Shown: in pieces, positions 46,023-53,898 of the stretch
How the letters are laid out: the number at the start of each line of letters is the position of its first letter
How positions within the stretch are numbered: the first letter of the stretch is position 1
Translations under genes and position numbers: made by a program
Source: Virgibacillus sp. SK37
GTDB lineage: Bacteria; Bacillota; Bacilli; Bacillales; Amphibacillaceae
Assembly: GCF_000725285.1 (NCBI RefSeq)
Contig: NZ_CP007161.1
Coordinates: forward strand, 1,349,911-1,413,910
DNA: 64,000 nucleotides
Reading direction: 5' to 3'
The notes under the pieces: generated by a model
Databases searched by the model: none
Told to the model about the DNA's origin: nothing
Seen by the model: only the letters and a program-made list of their open reading frames with translations

Positions 46023-46616
46023 TTGGGAAGCCTGTTTGCACGTGTGTATGATCCTATTATGAAACCATTAGAGAAAATGAAATTTAATCACATCCGGAGA
46101 GCACTTCTGGCAAATGCGTCGGGAAATGTATTGGAAATTGGTTCAGGTACAGGGGTGAATTTTCCATACTATAAGCAAGTAGAGCGTGTGGATGCTATTG
46201 AACCTAATCTACAGATGATTCAACAAGCAAAGAAAAATATAGCTTCTGCCAATGTGCCGATTACAATGCATCAAGCAGAGGCGGAGCAGCTTCCGTTTGA
46301 GAAGAATGTATTCGATTCCGTGGTTTCTACATTAGTATTTTGTACCATTCCGGATCCACTCCAAGCCCTGGAAGAAATTAGACGTGTCAGCAAACCAGGA
46401 GCGCCACTTTTATTTTTTGAACATGTACGGATGGAACAGCCTTTGCTTGCCCATGCCCAAGATATGTTGACACCTGCTTGGAAGAAAGTATGTGATGGAT
46501 GTCATCTAAATCGGGATATCGTAAGTTTTCTGGGACAGGCAGGATTAGAGGTAGATCGTATTAATCGGTATTACAAAGGGTTATTTTTGACGATTACGTG
46601 TAAAAACACAAAATAG
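46023..46616 (+). CDS. Class I SAM-dependent methyltransferase
   Basis: 197 residues, starting at TTG 46023 (GAGGTG 5 nt upstream; no ATG nearby). SAM-binding motif I NVLEIGSGTGVNFPYY, motif II-like VDAIEPNLQMIQQA, the post-II AEAEQLPFEKNVFDSVVSTLVFCTIPDP and GAPLLFFEHVRM are typical of the Methyltransf_11 (UbiE/phospholipid methyltransferase-like) group. A basic N-terminus and internal Cys-x2-C in VCDGCHLN are noted. Substrate unknown. Followed 38 bp later by an AlkA-type glycosylase, possibly in the same transcript. Confidence 0.9.
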   Translation: MGSLFARVYDPIMKPLEKMKFNHIRRALLANASGNVLEIGSGTGVNFPYYKQVERVDAIEPNLQMIQQAKKNIASANVPITMHQAEAEQLPFEKNVFDSVVSTLVFCTIPDPLQALEEIRRVSKPGAPLLFFEHVRMEQPLLAHAQDMLTPAWKKVCDGCHLNRDIVSFLGQAGLEVDRINRYYKGLFLTITCKNTK

Positions 46617-46654
46617 CAAATAAAACAATAGCAGCAAAACAGGGAGGTATAATC

Positions 46655-47311
46655 ATGCTAGTAATAAACATGGATAGCCAGGAGGTTCATTATCTTTGTA
46701 AGAACGACCCTGAACTGGCAAAAGTAATTGAGCTTATTGGAGATATTCAGATCCAAATACGCGGGAATTATTATAGCTCACTAGTCCAATCTATCATTGG
46801 TCAGCTCATTTCCGTAAAAGCAGCAAACACCATTCGAGAACGTGTGTTTACCGCATGTGAAGGAGAAATAACTCCTGGAAAAATAGAGAGTATGGATGAG
46901 CATACACTAAAAAAGTTAGGTTTTTCCAAACAAAAAATTGCCTCATTACGGGATTTGACAGAACGCGTCCAAAATGGGGAACTCCCTTTGGAAGAACTCG
47001 ATTACCTCTCCGATGAAGAAATAATGAGTAGATTGACTGCTGTCAGAGGAATTGGTCCATGGACAGCAGAGATGTTTCTTATTTTTTCCATGCAACGAAT
47101 GAACATTCTTTCACTTGCCGATGTTGGTTTACAGCGAGCTGCAAAATGGCTTTATGGATACAACGAAACAGATGGTAAAAAACTGTTACTGGAAAAGTCC
47201 GTGCAATGGGAGCCATACAAAACGATTGCATCTTTTTATCTATGGCGCATTATTGATGATGATCATATAAGAAAGGATAAAGGAGAAGTGATCCATCCAA
47301 AGATCAATTAA
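46655..47311 (+). CDS. DNA-3-methyladenine glycosylase II family (AlkA/HhH-GPD)
   Basis: 218 residues. HhH-GPD superfamily: the hairpin LTAVRGIGPWTAEMFLIFSM is followed by the catalytic Asp (LADVGLQRAAKWLYG), and SIIGQLISVKAANTIRERV lies in the N-terminal helical bundle. It excises alkylated purines from DNA, leaving an abasic site; the endonuclease IV gene further on (62029) would act next in the pathway. GGGAGG precedes ATG 46655. The 3' end overlaps the convergent hydrolase by 4 bp. Confidence 0.93.
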   Translation: MLVINMDSQEVHYLCKNDPELAKVIELIGDIQIQIRGNYYSSLVQSIIGQLISVKAANTIRERVFTACEGEITPGKIESMDEHTLKKLGFSKQKIASLRDLTERVQNGELPLEELDYLSDEEIMSRLTAVRGIGPWTAEMFLIFSMQRMNILSLADVGLQRAAKWLYGYNETDGKKLLLEKSVQWEPYKTIASFYLWRIIDDDHIRKDKGEVIHPKIN

Positions 47312-48132
47312 TGTTTGATAAATGTGATAATATCTCTATAAACTTCCTCTGGTCTTTCCTCTGTAACCAAATGACCAGTGTCAGTGTAACTGATTAATTT
47401 CGCATTTGGCAAGTCTTTTTCAAGCTGCATGCCTACTCGAATGGATACAACCTTATCTTCCTTACCCCAAATCAACAGGACAGGCTGCTTTATTTGTTTT
47501 AAAGCTTCTTGACTAAGGTCGCCTTCCCGGTAGCGCAGTAGCCGAATCAATGCTTTATAAAAATTTTTCTCTTTAAGTGGCGCTCCATATGCGTCAATTA
47601 GTTCGGGCGTAATATATTCCTGATTATAGAGAACATTTTGTAGTGTCTTTGCAACACCTTGTTTTTGCACGTGTCTTCTGGCAAACAGATGGAATAAAGG
47701 AAGGTAACTTACAAAAATCATTCCTTTTTTAGCTCTTGGAAGGTAGCCGGAACTTGCAAGTAATATCAACCTATCTATACTTTCCGGGTATTGTTTAGCA
47801 GTATAGAGAGCGATTTGCCCACCCATGGAATGACCAGCAATGCTTATCTTTTTAAATTGAAAATAGTCCATACACTCTTTGATCAGTTTGGCATAATTAG
47901 CATAAGAGTAGATAAAGCTGGTAGACTTTTCACTTTTACCAAAACCTATTAAATCGATTGCAATAACAGAAAAATTTTCCGCTAATAAGGGCATTAGTTG
48001 ATGAAACGTATAGGTGGAAGAAACAAATCCATGAAGGAGCAGAAGTGGCGGTTTATCATTAAGCACGTATTCTGCATAGATTTCTCCACTAGGTAATTGG
48101 ATATGCTTTTGATTATAGTTTTCTTCCTTCAT
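47308..48132 (-). CDS. Alpha/beta hydrolase (YugF-like)
   Basis: 274 residues. LLLLHGFVSSTYTFHQLMPLLAE (oxyanion hole HG), IAIDLIGFGKSEK, nucleophile elbow ISIAGHSMGGQIAL (Ser), LLIWGKEDKVVSI (Asp) and DTGHLVTEERPEEV (His) give a complete catalytic triad. A lid domain of about 80 residues spans 130-210. Resembles epoxide hydrolase/haloperoxidase-like esterases such as YugF. Cytosolic. GGAGGTACTTCC precedes ATG 48132. Confidence 0.92.
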   Translation of the reverse strand: MKEENYNQKHIQLPSGEIYAEYVLNDKPPLLLLHGFVSSTYTFHQLMPLLAENFSVIAIDLIGFGKSEKSTSFIYSYANYAKLIKECMDYFQFKKISIAGHSMGGQIALYTAKQYPESIDRLILLASSGYLPRAKKGMIFVSYLPLFHLFARRHVQKQGVAKTLQNVLYNQEYITPELIDAYGAPLKEKNFYKALIRLLRYREGDLSQEALKQIKQPVLLIWGKEDKVVSIRVGMQLEKDLPNAKLISYTDTGHLVTEERPEEVYRDIITFIKH

Positions 48133-48240
48133 GGAAGTACCTCCTTTATTAGCATAATTACATTTTAGGTTACAAGCGTTAGCTCGTACATTCGCGTTGA
48201 AAATTTCTACGTATGATTATTAAATACGTGTTTCTATAAT

Positions 48241-48867
48241 TTAAAACTCCTTTGAGGAAAGAGGGAGAAATAGCTTTACTCCGCGTTTATTGAACGGAAG
48301 CAGTTTGCTGTCTGCAAGTAAATGACTAATATACCCAGCCATACAGGTCAAATAGATGCCTTCTTTTCCAAGAGATACTTCAAGCTTGGAGGCAATCACC
48401 CCAAAGAAAATGACTCCGAGTAGTGAATGCGTATAGCTTCGATGAGACACAAGGGAAGCAATTAATATGTAGATCCCAAGCAGCATAAGCCACGTTTCCT
48501 GTAGGGTTGCACCAGCTCCGAGAACTCCTATTCCCGTCAAAAGCAGCATATGTTTTTGCTTGATGGATGAGGCAATAGCAAGTAAAACAAGTCCGATGCC
48601 AATACCTATATATCTTTCTGTATCTGTGCCTGCATAAAAGCTATATCCCATAATCAGAATTGCAATTAACTGTGCGATCGAACGAAATAGGTGGTGGGAA
48701 AGCGTGATTTTACCACGAAGCTTTCCATCAATGTCAAGATCGGGAATTAACCCTGAGACACCACCGATACCTACTAGCCAAATCGTCGTTGTTGGATCTG
48801 TCTGATATTTATTTGCGATAATAAATCCGGCTGCAGCTCCAATTGCTGCATGTGCTGTACCATTCAC
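48241..48867 (-). CDS. Membrane-bound metal-dependent hydrolase, YdjM family
   Basis: 208 residues with several membrane helices. The YdjM-family residues are visible: NGTAHAAIGAAAGF at the N-terminus (His), DLDIDGKLRGKITLSHHLFRS (Asp and His-His), SHRSYTHSLLGVIFFG (H-R-x3-H) and YISHLLADSKLLPFNKRGVKLFLPLSS. These His/Asp lie at the membrane surface and probably bind metal. In B. subtilis the YdjM-type gene belongs to a LexA-like damage response in some relatives; I find no convincing LexA box here. Function otherwise unknown. Confidence 0.85.
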   Translation of the reverse strand: MNGTAHAAIGAAAGFIIANKYQTDPTTTIWLVGIGGVSGLIPDLDIDGKLRGKITLSHHLFRSIAQLIAILIMGYSFYAGTDTERYIGIGIGLVLLAIASSIKQKHMLLLTGIGVLGAGATLQETWLMLLGIYILIASLVSHRSYTHSLLGVIFFGVIASKLEVSLGKEGIYLTCMAGYISHLLADSKLLPFNKRGVKLFLPLSSKEF

Positions 48868-49020
48868 ATCATTATTTCCTTTCTGCGTTATTTGTATGCT
48901 TCTCCTATTCTACAACAAAATGTATGTTCTGTTTAGAGAATATCAGAAAAATTTTTTACTGTGATAATTCCTCTGTTTATGGCACTATAATAGAAAGACA
49001 CGGCTTAGGAGGCAATGACG

Positions 49021-49638
49021 ATGAATGTGTGGTATGTAAGCTACGGCTCTAATATTTGTGAGGAACGATTTCTATGCTACGTTAATGGGGACACACCTGA
49101 AGGGTCAACGAAAAAAGAAAGAGGTTGTACTGATCAGACACCACCTATGAAAACGAGTAAAGCGGAGCTGCCCTACTCCCTTTTCTTTGCAAAGGAACGT
49201 AGTAAATGGGGAAAAGGCGGGGTTGCTTTTATCGGCCAAGAAGGTACTGAAGGACAACCCACTTTCGGTAGGAAATACCTTATAACCGCAGAACAATTTT
49301 GTGAAGTTGTTGCACAGGAAAATAATATGCATACAGTAGAAATAGATTTAGAAAAAGTTATAAAAGAAGGAAGCTTAAGCATCACAAATGGATGGTATGG
49401 CCGAATCGTTTACCTAGGGGATGAAGATGGATATCCTATGTTTACTTTTACTGTTAATTTAGAGGAACTGCAAGACCTGGTAACATATAATAGACCATCC
49501 GTAGCCTACCTTTCTATGATCATAAAAGGATTAAAAGGACTTGGAATGACAGAAGAAGAGATGTTGAAATACTTACTAGATAAAAATGGTATTAAAGAGT
49601 ATTTTACGGCAGAAACCTTGAAAGCCTACTTAAAATAA
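49021..49638 (+). CDS. GGCT-like fold protein, unknown function
   Basis: 205 residues from ATG 49021 (AGGAGG 8 nt upstream; ATG 49015 is too close to it). The N-terminus VWYVSYGSNICEERFLCYVNG carries the Y-x-S-Y-G-S-N loop typical of gamma-glutamylcyclotransferase-fold proteins. The usual catalytic Glu position cannot be placed with confidence. The C-terminal 50 residues are helical (MTEEEMLKYLLDKNGIKEYFTAETLKAYLK in outline). It differs from the short AIG2-like protein at 11518. Single gene with a terminator. Confidence 0.7.
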   Translation: MNVWYVSYGSNICEERFLCYVNGDTPEGSTKKERGCTDQTPPMKTSKAELPYSLFFAKERSKWGKGGVAFIGQEGTEGQPTFGRKYLITAEQFCEVVAQENNMHTVEIDLEKVIKEGSLSITNGWYGRIVYLGDEDGYPMFTFTVNLEELQDLVTYNRPSVAYLSMIIKGLKGLGMTEEEMLKYLLDKNGIKEYFTAETLKAYLK

Positions 49639-49668
49639 TACCTATCCATAAAAATGAAGGCTAGCATT

Positions 49669-49697
49669 CATCCGTTACGTGTGTACGGATGTTTTTT
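49669..49697 (+). terminator. Terminator after the GGCT-like gene
   Basis: Stem CATCCGT/ACGGATG with TTTTTTG following. Confidence 0.8.
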
Positions 49698-49754
49698 GTA
49701 TTGCCAAATATATGATAGAATTGTAGTTAAAGATTGAATTTAAAGGAGACTTTT

Positions 49755-50060
49755 ATGTATATAGTAAATTCTACGGTATCGGTTCCAGAAGAGAAGGCAG
49801 AAGAAGTTATACAAATATATCGTAATCGATCCAGAATGGTAGATAAAGCAGAAGGATTTTTGTCTTTTCAATTACTTCAAAATCAAAAAAAACCTTCAGA
49901 ACTGACAGTCCACTTGGAATGGGATAAGAGAGAAAATTATTTGAAATGGGCAAGAAGTGATGAATATAAACAAATTCATGAACTTGAGAAAAAATACCCT
50001 GATAAGGAACTTGCAGCTATCATTCCACGCGTAACGCAATTCAAGGTTGTTGCTGAATAA
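49755..50060 (+). CDS. Antibiotic-biosynthesis-monooxygenase fold protein (HmoA/IsdG-like)
   Basis: 101 residues from ATG 49755 (AAAGGAGA 4-5 nt upstream). ABM-fold dimer: MYIVNSTVSVPEEKAEEVIQIYRNRSRMVDKAEGFLSFQLLQN, then WDKRENYLKWARSDEYKQIHE. F-L-S-F-Q-L-L-x-N and W-D-K-R-E-N-Y-L-x-W are typical of bacillar heme monooxygenases HmoA/HmoB, which open heme to release iron; the candidate heme His is in YKQIHE. It overlaps the next gene by one base (TAATGG), so it is translationally coupled to the B12/STAS module. That link of a heme enzyme to a B12 sensor is unusual. Confidence 0.85.
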   Translation: MYIVNSTVSVPEEKAEEVIQIYRNRSRMVDKAEGFLSFQLLQNQKKPSELTVHLEWDKRENYLKWARSDEYKQIHELEKKYPDKELAAIIPRVTQFKVVAE

Positions 50061-50407
50061 TGGATACAGCGAGAAAAGAACAAATTGTGACAGAAGTAGT
50101 AAAGCAAATTTATGATGCACATCCCTATCTTTGGGAAAAGTTTGGCGAGAATGGACATAAGCGGACAATGGAAGATAATCACCATCATTTAAATCATTTA
50201 GAAACAGCTTATTATATGAATGACAAACAATTTTTTATTGATTATACAGAATGGTTGGAGCAGGTGCTGACAAGTAGAAATGTTGGGAAAGAATTAATTA
50301 TAGATAATTTTGAGCGATTAATCTCTCAAATGAAAGAAGCCGAAGAAGAAAAAAAGTATAGCTCGTATTTAAACAATGCTTTAACATTGCTTAAAGAGAT
50401 GGAGTAA
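50060..50407 (+). CDS. Small all-helical protein in the B12/STAS operon, unknown function
   Basis: 115 residues, fully helical by pattern, with a His-rich turn (MEDNHHHLNHLETAYYMND) around residues 37-55. The segment FIDYTEWLEQVLTSRNVGKELIIDNFERLISQM looks like the helices of globin-like or RsbR N-terminal domains that precede STAS modules, but here it is a free-standing protein. It could be a split-off sensor domain for the PAS-STAS protein, or a partner of the B12-binding protein. The start overlaps the HmoA-like stop. No family assigned. Confidence 0.7.
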   Translation: MDTARKEQIVTEVVKQIYDAHPYLWEKFGENGHKRTMEDNHHHLNHLETAYYMNDKQFFIDYTEWLEQVLTSRNVGKELIIDNFERLISQMKEAEEEKKYSSYLNNALTLLKEME

Positions 50408-50428
50408 TAAGAAAGGGGGATACGAAGG

Positions 50429-51091
50429 ATGCATAGACACCCTGAGAAAATTGCAGAATTGTTGTTAGCAGGCGATGAGCAAGGCACGATAACTTATATT
50501 ACAGATTATTTAGAAGCAAATAGACAGCTTTCCTTATATGAGGATTTTTTAACTCCGGCAATGTATATAATAGGTAAACGTTGGGAAAGAAATGAAATAT
50601 CTGTTGCCGATGAGCATTTAGCTACAGCAACTTGTGATTTCGTTATTTCCATGATGGAAAATCGAAAGAATGATGTCTCCAATCCCCTTCATACAAAGGC
50701 AATGTTATTTGCAGTGGAAGAAGAAGAGCACTATATTGGACTTAAAATGGCTGCAAATGTTTTTAAAGAAAATGGATGGGAAGTACGATATTTAGGTCCG
50801 AATCTTCCATTGAAACATGCAATTACAGCTGTTAACGCTTGGCAACCAACAGTGATCGGCTTGTCTGCTGCTTTATCGTATCGATTGCCTAAATTAACGG
50901 AGACCGTTCGGAGACTATCAAATGTCGATAACAAACCATTTATAGTCCTTGGTGGCCGAATGGCAGACAAATTTCCAATACCTAATGAGTTAACAAGCCA
51001 AGTATTTTCTATGAATAATTTACATGCCTTGCAACATTGGTTGAATGATATGGAAGAAGGAGGGAGGTTTCTTGATGCAAGAAGTGGATAG
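50429..51091 (+). CDS. Cobalamin-binding protein with CarH-type Wx9EH light-sensor motif
   Basis: 220 residues; AAGGGGG precedes ATG 50429. Residues 1-90 form the four-helix B12-binding-2 cap: LSLYEDFLTPAMYIIGKRWERNEISVADEH contains Trp52, nine residues, then Glu62-His63, the W-x9-E-H motif known from adenosylcobalamin photoreceptors of the CarH/LitR family. Residues 92-215 are the Rossmann B12 domain: VEEEEHYIGLKMAANVF with E-x-H101-x-x-G (base-off ligand His), VIGLSAALSYRLPKL (S-x-L-like) and FIVLGGRM (GG). Unlike CarH there is no MerR HTH: the protein starts directly with the cap. It overlaps the PAS-STAS gene by 17 bp. Light- or B12-dependent oligomerisation is inferred from the family. 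Confidence 0.88.
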   Translation: MHRHPEKIAELLLAGDEQGTITYITDYLEANRQLSLYEDFLTPAMYIIGKRWERNEISVADEHLATATCDFVISMMENRKNDVSNPLHTKAMLFAVEEEEHYIGLKMAANVFKENGWEVRYLGPNLPLKHAITAVNAWQPTVIGLSAALSYRLPKLTETVRRLSNVDNKPFIVLGGRMADKFPIPNELTSQVFSMNNLHALQHWLNDMEEGGRFLDARSG

Positions 51092-51830
51092 TGTTATTCC
51101 TGTACCTATTTTTAAGGTAGATAAAAACCTGGAAATTCTTGGTTGTACGAAGGAAGCAACAGAGTGGTTTGGACAACCTAAAACACTTTTACAAATTATA
51201 GATGAAGGAAGCCAGGATAAAATTTTGCAAATGCTCCATCCTTCCAAAGCGAAAAATTCCTTTGAGATAAATATTATAGATAAGCTTGGAGAATTATCCT
51301 TGGTTGATTGCCATGTTGGTTGGCGGGGGGAGCTTCATGCAGAATTACTTATTTTAAAAAAGGATCCAACTATAACAAGGGTAAGTGCACATTTAAACAA
51401 GCTTCAATCCAGATTACAAGCAACAGATATAGAATTACTTAAAGAAAAGGAAAAAGCAGAAGCTGTTTTAGAAGAAAACAATCGATTATCTGCGCCTTTT
51501 ATCCAGGTGACCAACGAATTAGCACTCATCCCCATTTTTGGTGAGATAGACACAGAGAAAAGCGAAATGATAAGTGAGTTAATTATTCAAAATGCCTATG
51601 ATGCCATTGCTACAAAGTTAATTATTGACTTTACTGCGATCAGCAGAATAGATCGGGATGGCCTAAAGGGTTTTAATAAATTATTTCGATCATTGGAAAT
51701 GCTAGGAAAGCAAGTGACTGTGACTGGTGTTGGACCACGACATGCCAAAACACTCCATGAATTAGGTATTCCGCTTGATATTCAATTTTTACCATCACTG
51801 CAAAAGGCAATAATGAGACTTACGAGCTAA
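51075..51830 (+). CDS. PAS-STAS protein, RsbR-like stressosome component
   Basis: 251 residues from ATG 51075 (GGAGG 8 nt upstream). An N-terminal PAS-like domain (VIPVPIFKVDKNLEILGCTKEATEWFGQP) is followed by a coiled-coil linker (LNKLQSRLQATDIELLKEKEKAEAVLEENNRL in outline) and a C-terminal STAS domain: APFIQVTNELALIPIFGEIDTEKSEMI, KLIIDFTAISRIDRDGLKGF, VTVTGVGPRHAKTLHELGI. RsbR proteins are phosphorylated by RsbT on two Thr: one position (A-K-T) is kept, the other (D-T in RsbRA) reads D-R here. It overlaps the B12 protein gene, so the two are made together and probably interact. Confidence 0.88.
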   Translation: MQEVDSVIPVPIFKVDKNLEILGCTKEATEWFGQPKTLLQIIDEGSQDKILQMLHPSKAKNSFEINIIDKLGELSLVDCHVGWRGELHAELLILKKDPTITRVSAHLNKLQSRLQATDIELLKEKEKAEAVLEENNRLSAPFIQVTNELALIPIFGEIDTEKSEMISELIIQNAYDAIATKLIIDFTAISRIDRDGLKGFNKLFRSLEMLGKQVTVTGVGPRHAKTLHELGIPLDIQFLPSLQKAIMRLTS

Positions 51831-51976
51831 GCATTTAAATTGAATGAGTTTTTTAAAAGAAGCAAAGGGACCAACTTTGCATTTTTTACGCTATTTTATT
51901 TGCTAATTATGTTTAAGGAAGTTAGTTAGCGGAAATTAGTAGAGTACTGTAAAAAATGTTTAGGAGGTCAATTAGT

Positions 51977-53563
51977 ATGAGTAAGAGTAAACAGGGAGGT
52001 TTCAGCAAGAGACTGATAGATTATCGAATTTTCCTTCCTTCGTTACTTATTATCATTGGAATTTGTATCCCATTTGCAATGAACGAAAAAGAATCATTAG
52101 AAGTAATGAATGGAATTTTTGATTCAATTGTAGATAATTTTAAATGGGGATATATTTGGTATACGATCGTACTTGTAGTCGCGGGACTGTATTTATCCTT
52201 TTCCAAATACGGAAATGTAGTACTAGGGGATCCAATGGAAAAACCTAGATTTACGATGTTTGAATATGCCTCTATCTTAATCGCCATGGGGCTTGGCTCT
52301 ACTATTATGCGTACAGCATTGGTCCAATGGGCAGCTGTAGCCAATGATCCACCGTTTGGGGTGGACCCGGGTTCCACACAAGCCTTAATGTGGGGGAACA
52401 CATATGGTATGTTTATGTGGAGTTTTCAAGTATTCGCTATCTTCGTCATGGCAGCCCCGGCAATGGCATATGTTTTACATGTGCGTAAGCGACCGTTTAT
52501 GCGGATTTCTGAAGCATGCCGAGTAATTTTTGGAGACAAATTCACAGATGGAATAGGTGGCAAAATTTTAGATGTTATTTTTCTAGTTAGTATTCTTTCA
52601 GGTGCCGCTGTTACACTTGGTTTGGGGACACCAATTATTACGTATAATGTTGCTGAGTTATTTAACATAGAAGTTAACTTTATTCTTACGTTAATTGTAA
52701 CTTTAATTTGGGTATTTTTATTTTCTATTAGTGCATATTTAGGGATAGAACGAGGGATCAAAAAATTAAGTACAGCCAATATGTATTTAGCTGGGGCCTT
52801 TGCTTTATTTGTTGTTCTTATCGGTCCAGGGGTATTTATTCTTGATTACTTTACAGATACGATTGGTTTTCTCGCATCAAATTATTTTGACCTGGCGTTA
52901 TATACGAATTCACTGGATTTAAATGGCGGCACCCATATTGAAAGTCACTTAATTTTCTGGTTTGCTTATAGTGCAACTTGGGCCATGCTCCATAGTGTTT
53001 TCGCTGCAAAAATATCAAGAGGCAGAACAATCAAGGAAATGATTCTTACTTATTTGCTAGCACCAACCTTAATATCATGGGTAGCAACTGGTGTACTTGG
53101 TGGACTAGGAGTTCAGCGTTATTTAACAGGAGAAGTAGATGTATTAAATATTGTAAGTGATGATAAAATGGCTGCCATTCCAGCTATCCTATCTTCCTTA
53201 CCGTTGCCTACTATTGTCATGGTAGTATTTATCATTATCGCAACGATCTTCCTAACTACAACGCTTGATTCTACTACCTATACAATTGCTTCCTATACCG
53301 GTACAGAAAATATGAGTAAAGCAGAGCCATCCAAAACATTAAGGATTATTGTCGCAGCAGTCATTACTGTTCTGGCTTTATTACTTATGCGAATTGGAGG
53401 ACTGGCACCACTGGAAGTATTGTCCGGAATTATGGGAATACCAATTATTGCTATTCAGTTCTTAACGATCTATGCAGCTAAGAAGATGATGGATCAGGAT
53501 AAAGCATGGTTAAACAATGTAAGGGAAAAAGACAAACCAGATAACAAAAGGAAGAAAGCGTAG
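51977..53563 (+). CDS. BCCT-family transporter (betaine/choline/carnitine type)
   Basis: 528 residues, 12 membrane helices, from ATG 51977 (TAGGAGG upstream). BCCT features: FFP-like N-terminus RIFLPSLLIIIGICIPF, a glycine-rich TM3 FEYASILIAMGLGSTIMRTALVQWA, ERGIKKLSTANMYLAGAF, and the conserved IFWFAYSATWAMLHSVFAAKISRGRTIKEM. The strongly conserved Trp box of betaine carriers is partly degenerate (W-F-A-Y instead of W-W), so the substrate may be another quaternary amine. It lies 146 bp after the PAS-STAS gene, own promoter possible. Osmoprotectant uptake would fit a general-stress context. Confidence 0.88.
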   Translation: MSKSKQGGFSKRLIDYRIFLPSLLIIIGICIPFAMNEKESLEVMNGIFDSIVDNFKWGYIWYTIVLVVAGLYLSFSKYGNVVLGDPMEKPRFTMFEYASILIAMGLGSTIMRTALVQWAAVANDPPFGVDPGSTQALMWGNTYGMFMWSFQVFAIFVMAAPAMAYVLHVRKRPFMRISEACRVIFGDKFTDGIGGKILDVIFLVSILSGAAVTLGLGTPIITYNVAELFNIEVNFILTLIVTLIWVFLFSISAYLGIERGIKKLSTANMYLAGAFALFVVLIGPGVFILDYFTDTIGFLASNYFDLALYTNSLDLNGGTHIESHLIFWFAYSATWAMLHSVFAAKISRGRTIKEMILTYLLAPTLISWVATGVLGGLGVQRYLTGEVDVLNIVSDDKMAAIPAILSSLPLPTIVMVVFIIIATIFLTTTLDSTTYTIASYTGTENMSKAEPSKTLRIIVAAVITVLALLLMRIGGLAPLEVLSGIMGIPIIAIQFLTIYAAKKMMDQDKAWLNNVREKDKPDNKRKKA

Positions 53564-53585
53564 CCCTGATGAGGCTACGCTTTTT
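53556..53585 (+). terminator. Terminator of the BCCT gene
   Basis: Stem AGCGTAGCC/GGCTACGCT then TTTTTT; the 5' arm includes the stop codon. Confidence 0.92.
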
Positions 53586-53737
53586 TGTATGTTTGGATTT
53601 TAAGTGATTCAACCTAAGAAATAACGAATGTTTACAACAAATTACATCATAGAGATATTAATTTTGTTTATATTAAGGTTTAGAAACAGGATATTGTAAG
53701 CAAACTTTATCTTTTACCAAAATATCCCCACCTGTTG
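53586..53737. other. Spacer between BCCT terminator and array 5
   Basis: AT-rich, no gene seen. Confidence 0.4.
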
Positions 53738-53826
53738 CCGATTAATCTAACCTCTGGCGGATAAAATTCTTCTGCTGCCGATTAATCAATTCTCCGGCGG
53801 ATTAACTTCATCCATTTCTAATTAAC
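53738..53826. repeat. Keyword array 5: GATTAA every 20 bp
   Basis: GATTAA-type keywords start at 53740, 53760, 53780, 53800 and 53820, exactly 20 bp apart, alternating TGCCGATTAATC and GGCGGATTAA (or GGCGGATAAA) contexts, so a 40-bp super-repeat. Lies between the ends of convergent BCCT and TetR genes. Confidence 0.82.
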
Positions 53827-53898
53827 ACTCCAGTTAAAATTCGCTTTTCCCACATATAAAAGTTCGTCGCCCAGCATTCGCAATAGCACCTTTTTTGA

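Noticed and set aside
48868-48960. LexA box upstream of the YdjM-like gene
   Set aside because: Only one half-site (GAACATAC) is seen; the second half does not match GTTC.
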